Source of the DNA: Paralvinella palmiformis | Taxonomy: Eukaryota; Annelida; Polychaeta; Terebellida; Alvinellidae | Length of the DNA: 64,000 nt | Assembly: GCA_025642065.1 (NCBI GenBank) | Contig: JAODUP010001334.1 | Coordinates: 38,370-102,369 of the forward strand | Direction: 5' to 3' | Part shown: positions 38,351-50,381 of the stretch, in pieces | Position numbering within the stretch: the stretch's first letter is position 1 | How the letters are laid out: every line of letters begins with the position of its first letter | The notes under the pieces: model-generated | Told to the model about the DNA's origin: nothing | Database searches by the model: none | What the model saw: the letters and a program-made list of their open reading frames with translations, nothing else | Made by a program: the position numbers and the translations under genes

Positions 38351-39830
38351 GATTGAAATCAAAATATAATTGTGTTTACGCGTTGGAAACAGAGTTTGTC
38401 CTTTATCTCCCTCCCTTGGTATCGCTGTTTTTTGTCAATCCACGGATCAATCCCCTTCCCGTCAAATAGTTATATACAAATTTACTTATTAAAAATATTT
38501 GTATATACATGCATGTATGCATATATGTGTGTATTGTTTAGTATGTATATGTATGTATATAAATGAGTCTGCCATTTTTATTCATACATTAGCCATGTTT
38601 TATTTAATTTATTTTAAATTCAGTTGGGGGCAGGTAGGAAGACAGCCATTATGTTTATACTTGTCCTTCATTATTTTCTGTTATTAGTAATATTCCGCTA
38701 TATCATTTATTGTATGTGAATAAATACCTCATACGTCTAGCCGTCACCGGGGTTAGAAGATCACTATCAACAACAGGTAATCTTGACTAATATTAAAGAA
38801 CCAAAGAGAAAATGTTTCATTTAACGTAAATTAATGAATATTCGACTAAACTGCTATAAAACTATATAAATCGACCAGGTTTAGAGAATTCCAAGATATA
38901 TTGAATAAATTAAAACAATAAACTATTTCTTCTAAGTTAGCTCATCACGAAACTAAAATTGGTATAAATGCTTGAAGAGCATAGAGAGTAAATTTTATTT
39001 GTTCTGCATAAATATAAATATAAAATACAAATATGGCTAAAAGACTGACCTTAGCAATGGTAACATGTCAAAGTTAATTTCAGTGATTTATATAAATAGA
39101 ATGTCTCTTTCTTCCTCTTCAGAGAAACTGACAAATTAAACGATTGATTGAAAAACAAATATTATTTACTAAACCTCACCACAGTGTGTAATAATCCTTA
39201 GAATATCAGTATTACACATTGATTAATCATTTATTACCCCAATGGGGAAAGGGTCAGTAAAATATTTACGGTTTATGTCTGTCAAATATATTACGTATTT
39301 TATAAATGAGGAACTTCGGTTATTATTAATATAGTGTATTATAACGTATTGTATGCAAATGTAATTTATCATTAATCAATGGGACAGTGTCTAGGGGATA
39401 GTGTATTCGTGTAATTAACTGGCAGGTATAAGGTAGCATACTATTCCCAACTGGAGTATATATTGATGACATAATCATTTAAAAACAATTTAGACATTTA
39501 TTGATTTCAACAAGATGACTTGGATTAAATCCCAAATCCTAGGGATGACACACTGACTGAAATTAATACTTAAGAGTTGACCTTTTTCAATAATGTAAAC
39601 ATTATTATTAAGCAAACATTAGCCCAGATATTCTGTTATGCAAAATATATGACCGTCACAGGATATGTGTGACACACTTTAAAAATGTAATTACCCACTA
39701 ATGTTACCCAAACCAAACCAATGTTTGTCTTTTTAATAGGGTATTTAATACATCAACATAGATTATTCGAAAACAATTGAAAAACAGTATTTATGGGAAA
39801 TATATCATACGACTTCTGGATATGTAGATG
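38351..39830. other. non-coding stretch
   Basis: No genes recognised. It lies between the two recognisable parts of the duplicated intergenic block. Confidence 0.45.
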
Positions 39831-39831
39831 T

Positions 39832-39841
39832 ACTCTCTCTC

Positions 39842-39917
<76 letters not shown>
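39832..39917. repeat. (CT)n-(CA)n-(TA)n composite microsatellite
   Basis: Three dinucleotide arrays in series. A CT-TA version sits at the homologous place in copy B (60.63-60.78 kb). Confidence 0.95.
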
Positions 39918-39919
<2 letters not shown>

Positions 39920-40235
39920 CCCTAATTCTGTTACCAAGCACTATCTGATCCAACCAACATCTAATAATGACCGGTAAAATGTTAGTCACATATATAATTA
40001 TTTTTACAAACATAATCTTTTTGTTTAGAAAATATCGTGAACAATGAATTAATCACTATGCTACTATTTCACTAATTTCACTATTATAGTGTTTTCAAGT
40101 AAAATCATTTTGTTCTGGTTAATTATGTCAGTAATTATTATAATGTATATTTGAAACTTATGTCAGAAGTAGAATAGTTATAGTGAAGAAGTTCTCCTGA
40201 TAAATATTAAATCAATAAGTAAACATGTGTGTGCG
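39905..40235. repeat. duplicated intergenic DNA, copy A, right part
   Basis: Matches 60773-61140: shared anchors include ATCCAACCAA, ACAAACATAATCTTTTT, TTAGAAAATATCGT, TTTTGTTCTGGTTAATT and TGTCAGAAG, ending at a TG-rich run in both. Confidence 0.7.
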
Positions 40236-40436
40236 TGCGTACATGCATGTACACATGCGTGCATGCGTGTGTGTTAGTGTGTGTGTTTGTGTGCGTTTGG
40301 GATGAACTAATCAAACAGTTCATTTCTATAGCATTTGTGTACGCATTGCATGGCGCTTATTGTTTTAAAACAAGCTATTCATCAATCGTCAAACGACAAC
40401 ATATACTGACGCGCTACAACTGTACAAAGTTCCTCT

Positions 40437-40970
40437 CTTGTGTAATAATAATGATAATAATAAGAAAAATAATAATAATTACCTAACTTCTATAACGCCA
40501 ATATTCTCGAAAAGAATGGAGCTTAGTGGCGCCACCTAGTACATGGTTTGGGCAAACTCTTAGTCCGTGTACGATGGCAAGTTCATCAACAATGACTAAA
40601 TGGAAAGGAAACCTAGGAAGGATAAGCGAGTCTGAAAAGGTGAGTTTTCAAATGGTGACGGAATGAAACTATGCTATTTGATGACTTAACATGTTCAGAG
40701 AGTGAATTCCAAAGAGTAGTGACAGCAACTGAAAAAGCACAAGTCCCAGCATAAGTTGTAACCCTGTCTAACAGATGAAAACAGATGAACGTAGTTCTCT
40801 GGACTTGGATACTAAATAAAGCTTGGAAAATATATGTGAACGTTCTCCAGAAGAACGAGTTTGATGGGAGTAGTGTAGAGTTTGAAAATGATGATAGATT
40901 GAAAAGGTAGCCAGAGAATAGATTTCAGAAGTGGGACAGAATGGGAAAACCGAGGACACACTCAGTGAAC
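40437..40970 (-). mobile_element. LINE 3' end
   Basis: Minus-strand frame reads RVTTYAGTCAFSVAVTTLWN, then SLSEHVKSSNSIVSFRHHLK and THLFRLAYPS, the usual C-terminus of CR1/L2/jockey-type LINEs. The remaining 3' UTR has TGGCGTTATAGAAGTTAGG and ends in an (ATT)n-like tail at 40437-40482. The 5' part is truncated at the solo LTR. Confidence 0.65.
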
Positions 40971-40978
40971 TAACTGTC

Positions 40979-41427
40979 TGTTGAGTTCACCGAATCCTCA
41001 CAGGATTAAATACGGTATAACAATACCACTACGTGTTCTCCTTCCGAACACTAATTTTATTGTGCTAGTCTTAGGCTGCACTCCAGCTCAACATAGAAAC
41101 TTCCTTCTCAACATCGTCACTCAGCATGCAACCTCTCTAGACTTGCATGGAACCTCTTGTCACTACAACTCTTCACAATCAAGTTCTTCACGACCACTGA
41201 ACTCGGGACCAGCCTTCGCATGTTAATCATGCGTTAAATAACGCTTCGCGTGACGTGCAGCTGCAAACTGGTAACGATCTAGATATTGCCCTGTCCATAG
41301 AGCTAGTAAGCTGTAATCTGTACATGTTTGTACAGGCGTGATTCCCTGTCTCACCTATTCACGTGTCTAGCGCCAGTACACAACACTGACCCAGACGTTT
41401 GGGAATTATTATATCATTCCCCTAACA
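40979..41427 (-). mobile_element. candidate solo LTR
   Basis: On the minus strand the segment starts TGTTAGGGGAATGATATAAT and ends GTGAACTCAACA, so it has short TGTT...AACA inverted ends. An AATAAAA polyadenylation-like motif lies in its last 100 bases. Length is 449 bases and no coding is present. Its base composition is less AT-rich than its surroundings. The flanking five bases (CTGTC and CTACT) do not form a clean target duplication. Confidence 0.45.
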
Positions 41428-41705
41428 CTACTTCGGCGTCAAAATGATTCACACACTTTGTCAATTACCAGCCTACCATCCAGCTTAAATATCATTAATG
41501 CACGAATTATATGAAGTTATAAACATAAGTGCGGTTAGCAATAAATATTTGACTCATACTACTTAATACATACATGTATTCCATAATCGAGTATTTTACA
41601 TACACCTGCATATCTATTTACACTGGAGTATATCACCGTTCCCCACCAAGTGGATACTTCCATGTGATCACACCTATAAATGCCTTATACAAATTTAATG
41701 TTGTG

Positions 41706-41709
<4 letters not shown>

Positions 41710-41750
<41 letters not shown>
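41710..41750. repeat. (TA)n microsatellite
   Basis: Pure TA run just downstream of the duplicated lectin exon. Confidence 0.95.
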
Positions 41751-41753
<3 letters not shown>

Positions 41754-41794
41754 TATGTATATTATATATTACATGTATCATTCAATGTACATAC

Positions 41795-42440
41795 CTATAT
41801 TTGTATAACCGATTACGAGCATTTCACACAAAGTCACTCTATGAGGTTCATGACCTTGAGATAACCTTGAGAAGTAGGCATATCTACATATCGTGTTGGC
41901 AAGACAACTGATAGTACACGTTGGTGGAGGGATATGATCACTATTAGCCTTAATACATATACAATCTGGATCGCTTCTTGGGTTCGTATTAGAAATTCTA
42001 ATGAGGAAATGGTTACGATATAATTCTAAACCACCACCTGAAAATAAAATAAACGTTTCAATCGTTGATATCTGATAAAATGCCATCTTTCTCACAATAA
42101 TTCTGTAATAATCAATATAAACTTACTGGGCACCTTAGGGAAGTGTATGGTAATGTTTAGAACTCGACATTGATAACCAAGATCTACACTCCATTATGCT
42201 ATTGAGTCGTTAAATGTATTGACCTCCAGATGAATGTCAACGGCATTAATATGATCACCATTAAGAATATCTTGAATATGACGGTAGAGTTTGGCTGGTT
42301 TCTTATACCCCAAAATTGGTAGTTAAAGAAAATAAAGTATACAATCAATAAGAAGTGAAAACATACATAATATTACTTAGTTACTGCTCGTACAGTGTAT
42401 AGGTAGCCACCACCCAAACTAACAACTTTATTTCCAACAT
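41795..42440 (-). pseudogene. broken duplicate of the FTP-lectin receptor 5' end
   Basis: The second lectin exon (41795-42037) is open and close to the functional copy, with SNTNPRSDP and CIKANSDHIPPPTCTISC, though GRYVYF has become CRYAYF. The first lectin exon (42127 to about 42318) has a single-base frame change near its start, has lost the segment with the C-T-D motif, and has a TAA at 42196-42194 where the intact gene has CAA before Trp. The start exon (ATG 42440-42438) reads MLEIKLLVWVV, but a small deletion shifts frame and the GTCAG donor has become AGCAG. The EGF-like exon 2 is deleted. No EGF or FN3 exons follow downstream. It cannot make the receptor. Confidence 0.75.
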
Positions 42441-42756
42441 ATGACAATAATGATATCCGTCTGTCACTAATTAGTCCATGTAAGAGAAACGTATATACAA
42501 TATTCACTACTAACTTCTTTTCTAACCACTAATATCGCCTACATCTGGCACAAATTCTCAATCAGCACTAAACGTCTGCCCTACACACCTGCTTATATCA
42601 TGCTTCAGTAATTAATGCCTGTCTGCTGATTAACGCACCTTATACATCTCGTAGTCCATCTTCGTCTAAATAACGTATTACCAAACCTTCATGTTAATGA
42701 CATTATTAAATATGTTCTACTTCATTATGGTTGTAGATTAACCACTGATCGTTTTG

Positions 42757-42840
42757 ATGACCCAGTCATTAGTGCACTGCGTTGCAAATGTCTAGGTTTC
42801 GATTTCGGAACCGGCTCGTATCCGTGTTTTGAGCGATTTC
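42757..42840 (+). mobile_element. tRNA-like SINE relic, duplicate of the one at 6.0 kb
   Basis: Same sequence as 5996-6095 with a better B box here (GGTTTCGATTTCGG). It was carried along by the segmental duplication. Confidence 0.42.
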
Positions 42841-44748
42841 GATTTGTAAAAAAAGGCACCGACGATTATAACAACGAAACGTAAATACCACTTAAGTCAG
42901 AGGTATTCAGTTAGGGACATTCGTACTTTATTTTTTCAATTACTTCGTAGCATATTTTAAAATATTTTATGAACAAGATGATTTGTATAAGTTCTTCAAA
43001 TATCAATGCTTGTAATTAAATTAGATACTTGAAAATTATGCTACAAATTGTACGAATACTAGATAAAAAATGTAATTAAACCAAATTAGTTACAATGCCG
43101 AAATATTGTTCCGCGATATAAGAAGAAAGAACCATTTACAATCAATAAAGAATAAGAGGAATATATTTATATAAGCCATCAATCCCCTGATATCGAACGC
43201 ATATATGAAAATATAATAATAATAATAATATTAATAGCCAGAATGGCTTATATTTTGCTTAATTTGAACTATTTCTAATCTGGGTCTCTCATATGATCAG
43301 TAACATACTGTTGCAACACGAGAACTAATTGTAATCGAATTCAGAAGTTTCCTTAAATTGCATATTCGGTGGAGAAAATGTTTACAGTTGTCTGATTAGA
43401 TGAAAAACTTCTCCCGCCCAGTATGACCATGAGTAAGGAATCTTAGTTTCTAACCAATATAGGTTGTATAGCATTATACCCTTAGAAAACAACGTATTTC
43501 CTTGGCAAAAATTCCTAGGTATGTAACATGTTCACTGAATATTTGATCAATGTTACACATGAAACTTATATAGGTAATATATTGCGTTATAGTGTTAATA
43601 CAATCTTTTTTATTGAAAATTACGATAAATATACAAGTTATGTTATGTAGGCGCAATAAAATTAACTGAAACTATAGGTTCCGATATGCTGCCAGATACG
43701 TAGCTAGGCATCTTAGGTCATGCTGTTCGCTATTAATAAGTCATAATACACAACACGAAATGCTTTCTTAAAACAAGTGTCGTCAAACTTTAAAAAAACG
43801 GCAATACTGTTGATATGGAGAAACTGTAGATCAGTTAATATACTGCTGCTAACCATGTCAAAACTGTTTAGGGGACACATAATCAAAGAAATATTTGCAT
43901 TATTTTCATCACCTAGATCACCCTTGTATTTCTGGTTCTATAAAAGGATCTACATGTTATATGAAACTGATAAATGTGAAAACATAAAATCTTCTTTGGG
44001 TGTATAATATAGCTATTTTATTTTAATTCTTGAGTTAGGACATTGACTTGTTCCGCATACATTATTACTGACTAAGTTGAGAGCATGTGATATATCTGTA
44101 TTAATTTGTGGTATAATTACCAGTTGTGTGACAGACAGTTATGTGACAAAGAAATAAACAGATTTAAGGTGACAAGGTTTCAGGCTGTAGTTTATTTTGT
44201 CCATTTCATTAAATTCTTTAGCCATTATGAACTTAGCCATTATGAACTAGACTGATATAACCATCTTTGACTCGATGAATGAAAAAGGTAAGCGAAATAT
44301 GCAGTTATTTTAGAAAATAATATTATCGTTTGGAAATAAAGGAATAAGAATAAACATTTTGATTTATCGTCTGATTTTGGACTGTTTTTGGCACTTAAAT
44401 CAATAAAGTCCAGACATTGTAAAGGTTGTTTAATCTGTTGTGAGTAACTGTAGCATTGTAGCATTTTTTTTAAATTAAAATTGTGTGGATGTATTTTACA
44501 TGTTTGTTGTTTACATTGGAATACATTTATTTGTGCAGAACATACATATTGTTCGTTATTCTAATTAATAGATACCCAGATAGCTCTCTTATAAATCATA
44601 ATTGTTTGTAAAGCTATCAACGAGCTAATATTACTTTGGAAAGAGGAAGATGTTGATGCCAGTTGAGAAACAGAATATATTAGACGGGAGAGAGCCTCAT
44701 ACTGATTATATTTTAATCCTTATTCTTCCTCATTTATTATTTGTACAG

Positions 44749-44985
44749 AAGTATAAGCAAATGACATCATGGAAACCAGATTCAACCGATTGCAGACCAC
44801 TACATGGAATTGTCCAGTTGGAATTGGCCAACTAATCTATAATGTTAGCCAAGTTAAATGTAGCCTCCTATGTAGCAAACGGGAGGCCTAATGCATTCAG
44901 CTAACAGAGAAACTTGTCTCCTGACTAACTATAATCTTGGCGCAGTGTCTAATCTGATATCTCTGCTAATATATATTTTGACTGA
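44749..44985 (+). pseudogene. orphan PAN-like exon related to the LRR-PAN genes
   Basis: After a TTATTTGTACAG acceptor, the phase-1 frame reads NDIMETRFNRLQTTTWNCPV, then IGQLIYNVSQVKCSLLCSKR. This aligns with exon 2 of the LRR-PAN gene: the F-x-RL, TW-x-CP, IYN-x-S and C-x3-C landmarks coincide, and the distance from acceptor to the Phe is identical (35 bases). A TAA near the start and a frame change after SKREA disable it. No LRR exon was found upstream, so this is an isolated remnant. Confidence 0.6.
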
Positions 44986-45545
44986 TGAGATAATATAGAA
45001 ATATCAGGTTTCAAACAGACCTCAGTTGCTAATATTTTATAAGATGACTGGCTTGGTGCGATTATTTTAGAAAATAGCTTGTTCCAGTTAATAATTGTTT
45101 TAGTTAAATATATGATTCCTACTTGCATAGCTTATCTTTGGCTTACGATTAAAATCTGATAAAACACATGCTGCCAGTTGACCGTGAATAAGGCGTATGT
45201 TAAAGCAATATTAGTGATTATTCTGAATATCTCACTGACAAACTGCCGTTTTACAAGCTTATTGCACTAGTCTAGATGTGTCTACTAGTATTATTCAACC
45301 ACACATCTGTAGTTCTTCTAGCTCTCACAAGACGGTGGGCCTGAGTTGGGATAAGATCATTATTATAATAAGCCTGCAACTTTACGAAATTCAAACTGAC
45401 CATGGCTTGTTCATATTTTATGAAACATTCCTGAAAGGTGATATATCTCATCATTTTACTATACCTGGATCTACTCTAGCGAATAGTGAAAGAAATATAC
45501 CGTGAATAATACACAAACTAAACATTTAAAAGTTAATATAATGTG
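44986..45545. other. non-coding stretch
   Basis: No gene seen. Two overlapping ORFs on opposite strands near 45272-45505 show no recognisable domain. Confidence 0.4.
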
Positions 45546-45549
45546 TAGT

Positions 45550-46475
45550 ATATATATATATATATATATACAGAGTGACACTGGCTCAGAACATCAATAT
45601 CTAAACATCATTTGAGAATAACACCTCCATATATGTAAACATAAACAAAAGTATACATACACCAATCTAACTATAACATGTTCTACACCTCCATATATCT
45701 ACATATATACGTTGACTTATAAATGGGTTTAGGCTACTCATCAGCCTGTGGGGAACAACTAATTCGCTTTTGTATGGGACATATAAGTCACTCCCACAGG
45801 AAAGCTGCTACATGCAGACTACATACAAAAGCGGAACCACATACAGAACATACCATTTGACACCTCAGCTCGCAGTAAACAAAACGTGCATGTGGTTCAA
45901 TGGCGAGTTACGACATACACAAGATAACTACTTTAACATCACAGTGTACATTAAAATAAAGCTATAATAACTGTGGTCCAAATGAAACCTATATATAGAA
46001 CATTGCGACACCACCGATGCTGACCTCAGCTTTATTCTGGATGTGAATAACTAAATAAATCCTACCTACTTAAATCTAAGTGAACGTTCATCAACGCCTA
46101 ATTTAGTGCCCGTAAATATATGCAGTTAGGTGTGGTGAGATCTAAATTAAAATGTTTATTGGCTTGATCTATTTGACCTATATTCGAAAACAGCGGATTT
46201 CAGGCAGATCTCCGATAATGCGAATGACAAGTCTGGATTAAAATAGATATACATTAAACAATTTTACTTTATCAGTGTAACTTAATTCCGCCTTCCGAAG
46301 TTACAGACGACTCCAGGAGTAGAAATCCATCAAACGGCATTGTATGAATTAACAGGTCGTTTCGCTAAACCGCACAAGATAACAACAATATAGATTATAC
46401 ATCATACACACAGCAAAGCTAATAAAGTTAAACATGTTGTAATACTGACCTAACTTTCTTACATTGGTGTAATAA

Positions 46476-46528
<53 letters not shown>

Positions 46529-47790
46529 TGTGTGTGTGTATGTGTGTGTGTGGATACATATAGAGAGGCAACATGCACAGAGCATCAACATATCTAAACA
46601 TCCTTTGAAATCTACCTCCATAAACATAAATATAAATACAACAATACAAACATTAATATAAATATAAAATGTTCCATACCCCCACATATTGATAGATGTA
46701 TGCGTATACCTAAGCATGTGTCTGGTCTACTCATCAGCCTGTGGGAACCAGCTAATTCGCTTTTCATACGCGACAAATATGTCACACCAACTGGAAAGCG
46801 GCTAAATGCAGGCTACGTACAAAAGCGGAAGCACCTAAAACATACCATTTGACACCACACCTCGTAGCAAACAACTAGTGCATGTGGTTGATTGGCGACT
46901 TACTGCATACATATGATAACTATTTTATAACTAAATAAATAAATTCTACCGTAATCCTACCATATACATCGATACACGTTCGACTAGTCTGGCGTCGCAA
47001 GTTATTCTCCAACCTAAGTGAAAATTTGGCGCTTTTTTATAGGACCTCAGTGTGTTAACAAACATTAGAGTTTGTTGAACATGTGAGTCAATGTACAATA
47101 TCTCCGTATGGAATCAGTCAAATGATTTAGCTAAAATAAAAACAATTGCTGGACTAGAACGACATAACGTCTAAATACTATGATTCACTCGAAACTAACA
47201 GTTAACCCCCATACATTTCATGAACGTTCATTCACGCCTAATTTAGCGTTCCTAAGTATATGCAGTTAGGTGGGTTGGGATCTAAATTAAAGCGCCTATG
47301 CACTTGATTTATTTGACCCATGGTCGAGTACAGCGGATTTCAGGCAGATCTCCTATACTTCGAATGATAATACTCCTATAATAGCTATACATTCAATAAA
47401 TTTCCTATATGAATGTAAACTAATTACTCATAATATGTGAAGAAACTCTGTCCGCAGCTTAATACCCATGGAGTAATACCAGTAGTAACAAACGACTCCA
47501 GGTGTATAGATCTATCATGCAGAAATGTATGAATTAATATGTCGTTTCACCAGACCACATAAGAGAACAGTAATATAGATTCCACATTATACATAACAAA
47601 CCTAATAGACCCAAACATGTTGTAATAATGACCTAACTTTCTTACATTGGTCTGATAAGAAATCTGGATCGAAATAGATAAGATGTCTGGCACGGGCAAT
47701 GTATGTTTTAGGATACATATAGAGAGGCAACAGCCACAGGGCATCATCATATCTAAACATCATTTGAGACCTACCTCGATGAATATAAAT
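45550..47790. repeat. large tandem repeat, unit about 1.0-1.2 kb, two units plus a partial third
   Basis: Unit 1 is about 45550-46470, unit 2 about 46553-47650 and a partial unit 3 about 47712-47790. Shared anchors include TACTCATCAGCCTGTGGG (45735 and 46728), CAGCGGATTTCAGGCAGATC (46191 and 47331), AACATGTTGTAATA (46432 and 47613), CTAACTTTCTTACATTGGT and AGAGGCAAC. The offset grows from about 0.99 to 1.18 kb because of indels. TA arrays mark the unit boundaries (45548-45572, 46479-46525). Confidence 0.8.
45770..45967 (+). CDS. orphan ORF within repeat unit 1, unknown
   Basis: A 65-codon open frame containing ESCYMQTTYKSGTTYRTYHL and CMWFNGELRHTQDNYFNITV. Unit 2 has a corresponding but interrupted frame. 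The composition with Cys, Tyr and an N-x-T sequon looks like an extracellular domain fragment. No family is recognised and no splice sites are secure. Confidence 0.22.
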   Translation: MYGTYKSLPQESCYMQTTYKSGTTYRTYHLTPQLAVNKTCMWFNGELRHTQDNYFNITVYIKIKL

Positions 47791-47847
47791 GTGTGTGAAT
47801 ATGTATGTGTGCGGGAGGGCGTGCGGATGTGCATGTGCGCGCGGCCG

Positions 47848-47881
47848 TTCCTCTCTCTCTCTCACTCACTATCTATCTCTA

Positions 47882-47967
<86 letters not shown>

Positions 47968-47970
47968 TAT
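47848..47970. repeat. (CT)n-(TA)n composite microsatellite
   Basis: Long CT array followed by a TA array. Confidence 0.97.
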
Positions 47971-50381
47971 CACTTATTTTTACATATAATTGTTTACAAA
48001 ACATATAATGGGGGTGATAGCTGTAGTTTTTAACTATTTAAGATTAATAATTGCGTCATAAACAACGTTGAGGCTTGTGCATAACATGCCTATTTATGGC
48101 ATATACGTTGAAATCTCTGCTTTTTATGCTTATACATGCGGATTGTGGGAGCTTTATGTAGAACAGCCTAAACAAATACAGTTAACAGATAAACGAATAC
48201 ATCGTAGTAGATAAGAATGAGGAAGTATCAGCTGTTAGTACAGAGGCCAAATACTAGTTATATTATTAAACTTATGAAAATAATATATTAGATTATGCGT
48301 TCAGTTACCAACTGTTGTCTATAGCGTGCTATACCGCAAGATGTATGTTATGCGACATGGCAACTGGTATACGGCTATACAGCAAAATGGTGTGTTTGTT
48401 AAACTGCTACATATCTGAGTAAATTAGCTTTATTTATTATTTTTAAATATCATACAGCAAGAAAAGGATTAATGAATTTCTGATGTTATCACCTGTATTT
48501 ATAAAACGATGGGGTTCTAATTATCAAGTTATGACTAGTCATTCCATCAGAAGATATGTTTTGCAAGTCTATGATGGATATGTTTGATCTTCTTACTAAG
48601 ATTTTAATGAGATAACTAATGAACAAGTCATCAAAATATTCGGATTAGCCAACTTACAAGAATAATTAGTCAATGATAATTTACGCGTATTTTGAGTCTA
48701 TTAAAGCTACATTTATAAAACCATTAATTTAAAAGTTTGTCTTGCGATATACGGAGTCTGACTGAAATAATTAATTTGCTTTAAAATTAGAAATGGCAGG
48801 TAATAACCGTATAAACATATATCTATCGGATAATAATATTTATGAATAACAACAACCAATCGTCTGGATACAAAATTGGTCAAAGGAACATGGATCTGGC
48901 TTTAAAATTATTGGATAATATTTAGAATAAAGATTCCGAACATCTCCTGAACGCCTGATCCCACAAGGTTCAACTCTCTCTGGTTTCCACAATAAGCACA
49001 CACTCTTTTGAAACCTTGCCGCATGTATTTTATATGTAAAGATGTTCTATTTCATTAAGAATGTTATTTAGCTATGACTGATTAAAAAAATATCCAGAAC
49101 TGAATAATAATAAAATGGCTATTATCTATTTCGCTTCGACGTATTTTTTCATATTCATAAAATATCAAGCAGTACACATATTCACTGTGGGGGATTAAAA
49201 AAAAATGGGTTTAATTTGAACAAATGCGTTAATACAAAATGAACCAGTTACATCAGCATAGAGAGCTGTTTCTAACGTTAATACAAACACAATAGTTTAT
49301 AATCATACCCTATCTCATGCAGTATAGTTTAAAATTACGACTGTTATGATTATATCATCAACACCTCACAGTGAGAAAATGACTCGAAAATATTACATAT
49401 CACCTTGATTCTTTAAAGTTTACATTGACTGCTGCTAGGACATCACATTTATTTCCACATTTTGCCTATACCATAAATATATTGGTGACAGGACCTTTGA
49501 TAATTTACTTGATATTTTGTCAACGTACTCTAGTCAAAGTATTTTTGCATCTGCACACAAGTCATAACGTTGTCTATATATTTAATATGTTATGGCAAAG
49601 ATTCTGGGGCATCTTTGCAGCAGAGATTGGTATGACTTAAACCATTATTTTAAGGTTAGACCTCAACTTGGTCGACGAAATCGTTAGATAGTGATCAAAG
49701 GTACAAGGGCCGCTTCATCTATACATGTACATCTTTTATATTGGAGTATAAAAAGGAAGGACTCTATGCATGTTTAAACCAGCACCAAATGGCACCCTAA
49801 AACGGAAGATTTGAATGCATGTGGACCAAGTGTTAGAACGGAACAAAAGTAAAGATGTTTTCTATTCCTTTTCTCAAGTGAACAGATATTTCTGATAAAA
49901 AGAGATTGTCTGTTTATCACAAATGTCGAGATGTTTTATAGTGATGAATTATTGCACGATTTTACTAAAATAAAATATAATCTATCTGTGTTTGAAGGAA
50001 AAAATAACATGAACCTTTCAAAGCTATATATGCATAATTAATTGCACAAATTGACCATATGTGCGCTTTTATGTACCAAAAGTGCGCACATGCGCGTGTG
50101 CCTGTGTTTGTGTTTGTTTGTTATCGATTTTTACCGATTACACACTACCTTTCTCTCGTTCTCTGTCCCCCATCCCTCTCTCTCTCTCTTCTTTGCATAG
50201 AATTAGCCACTAGTCTAGCTCTTTGTAATGTGAAATACATAACGGATCATTGTTGCATGTCCCATTATTTATCTAGAAGACGACAAACTTTAATAATAAT
50301 CTCCAGGGATCATTAACCTAAAGATATTTGGAAAATAACTGATCGTCGAACAACATCGGATAATTGTGATATTCCGGAAAC
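47971..50381. other. non-coding stretch upstream of the LRR pseudogene
   Basis: No supportable gene. ORFs at 49425-49640 and 50059-50316 have no domain and cross CT- or TG-rich patches. Confidence 0.45.

Larger units (their letters stand above)
41765..44222. repeat. segmental duplication, short copy
   Basis: Same order and orientation as 3.9-8.3 kb. It carries lectin exons, start exon, 5' flank, the tRNA-like relic (42757-42840) and the TTGAGAGCATGTGATATATC landmark, but lacks exon 2 with most of its introns and roughly 0.9 kb of upstream DNA. Confidence 0.8.

Noticed and set aside
46349..46717. 122-codon minus-strand ORF
   Set aside because: Spans TG and TA arrays within the tandem repeat; the hydrophobic content is compositional.
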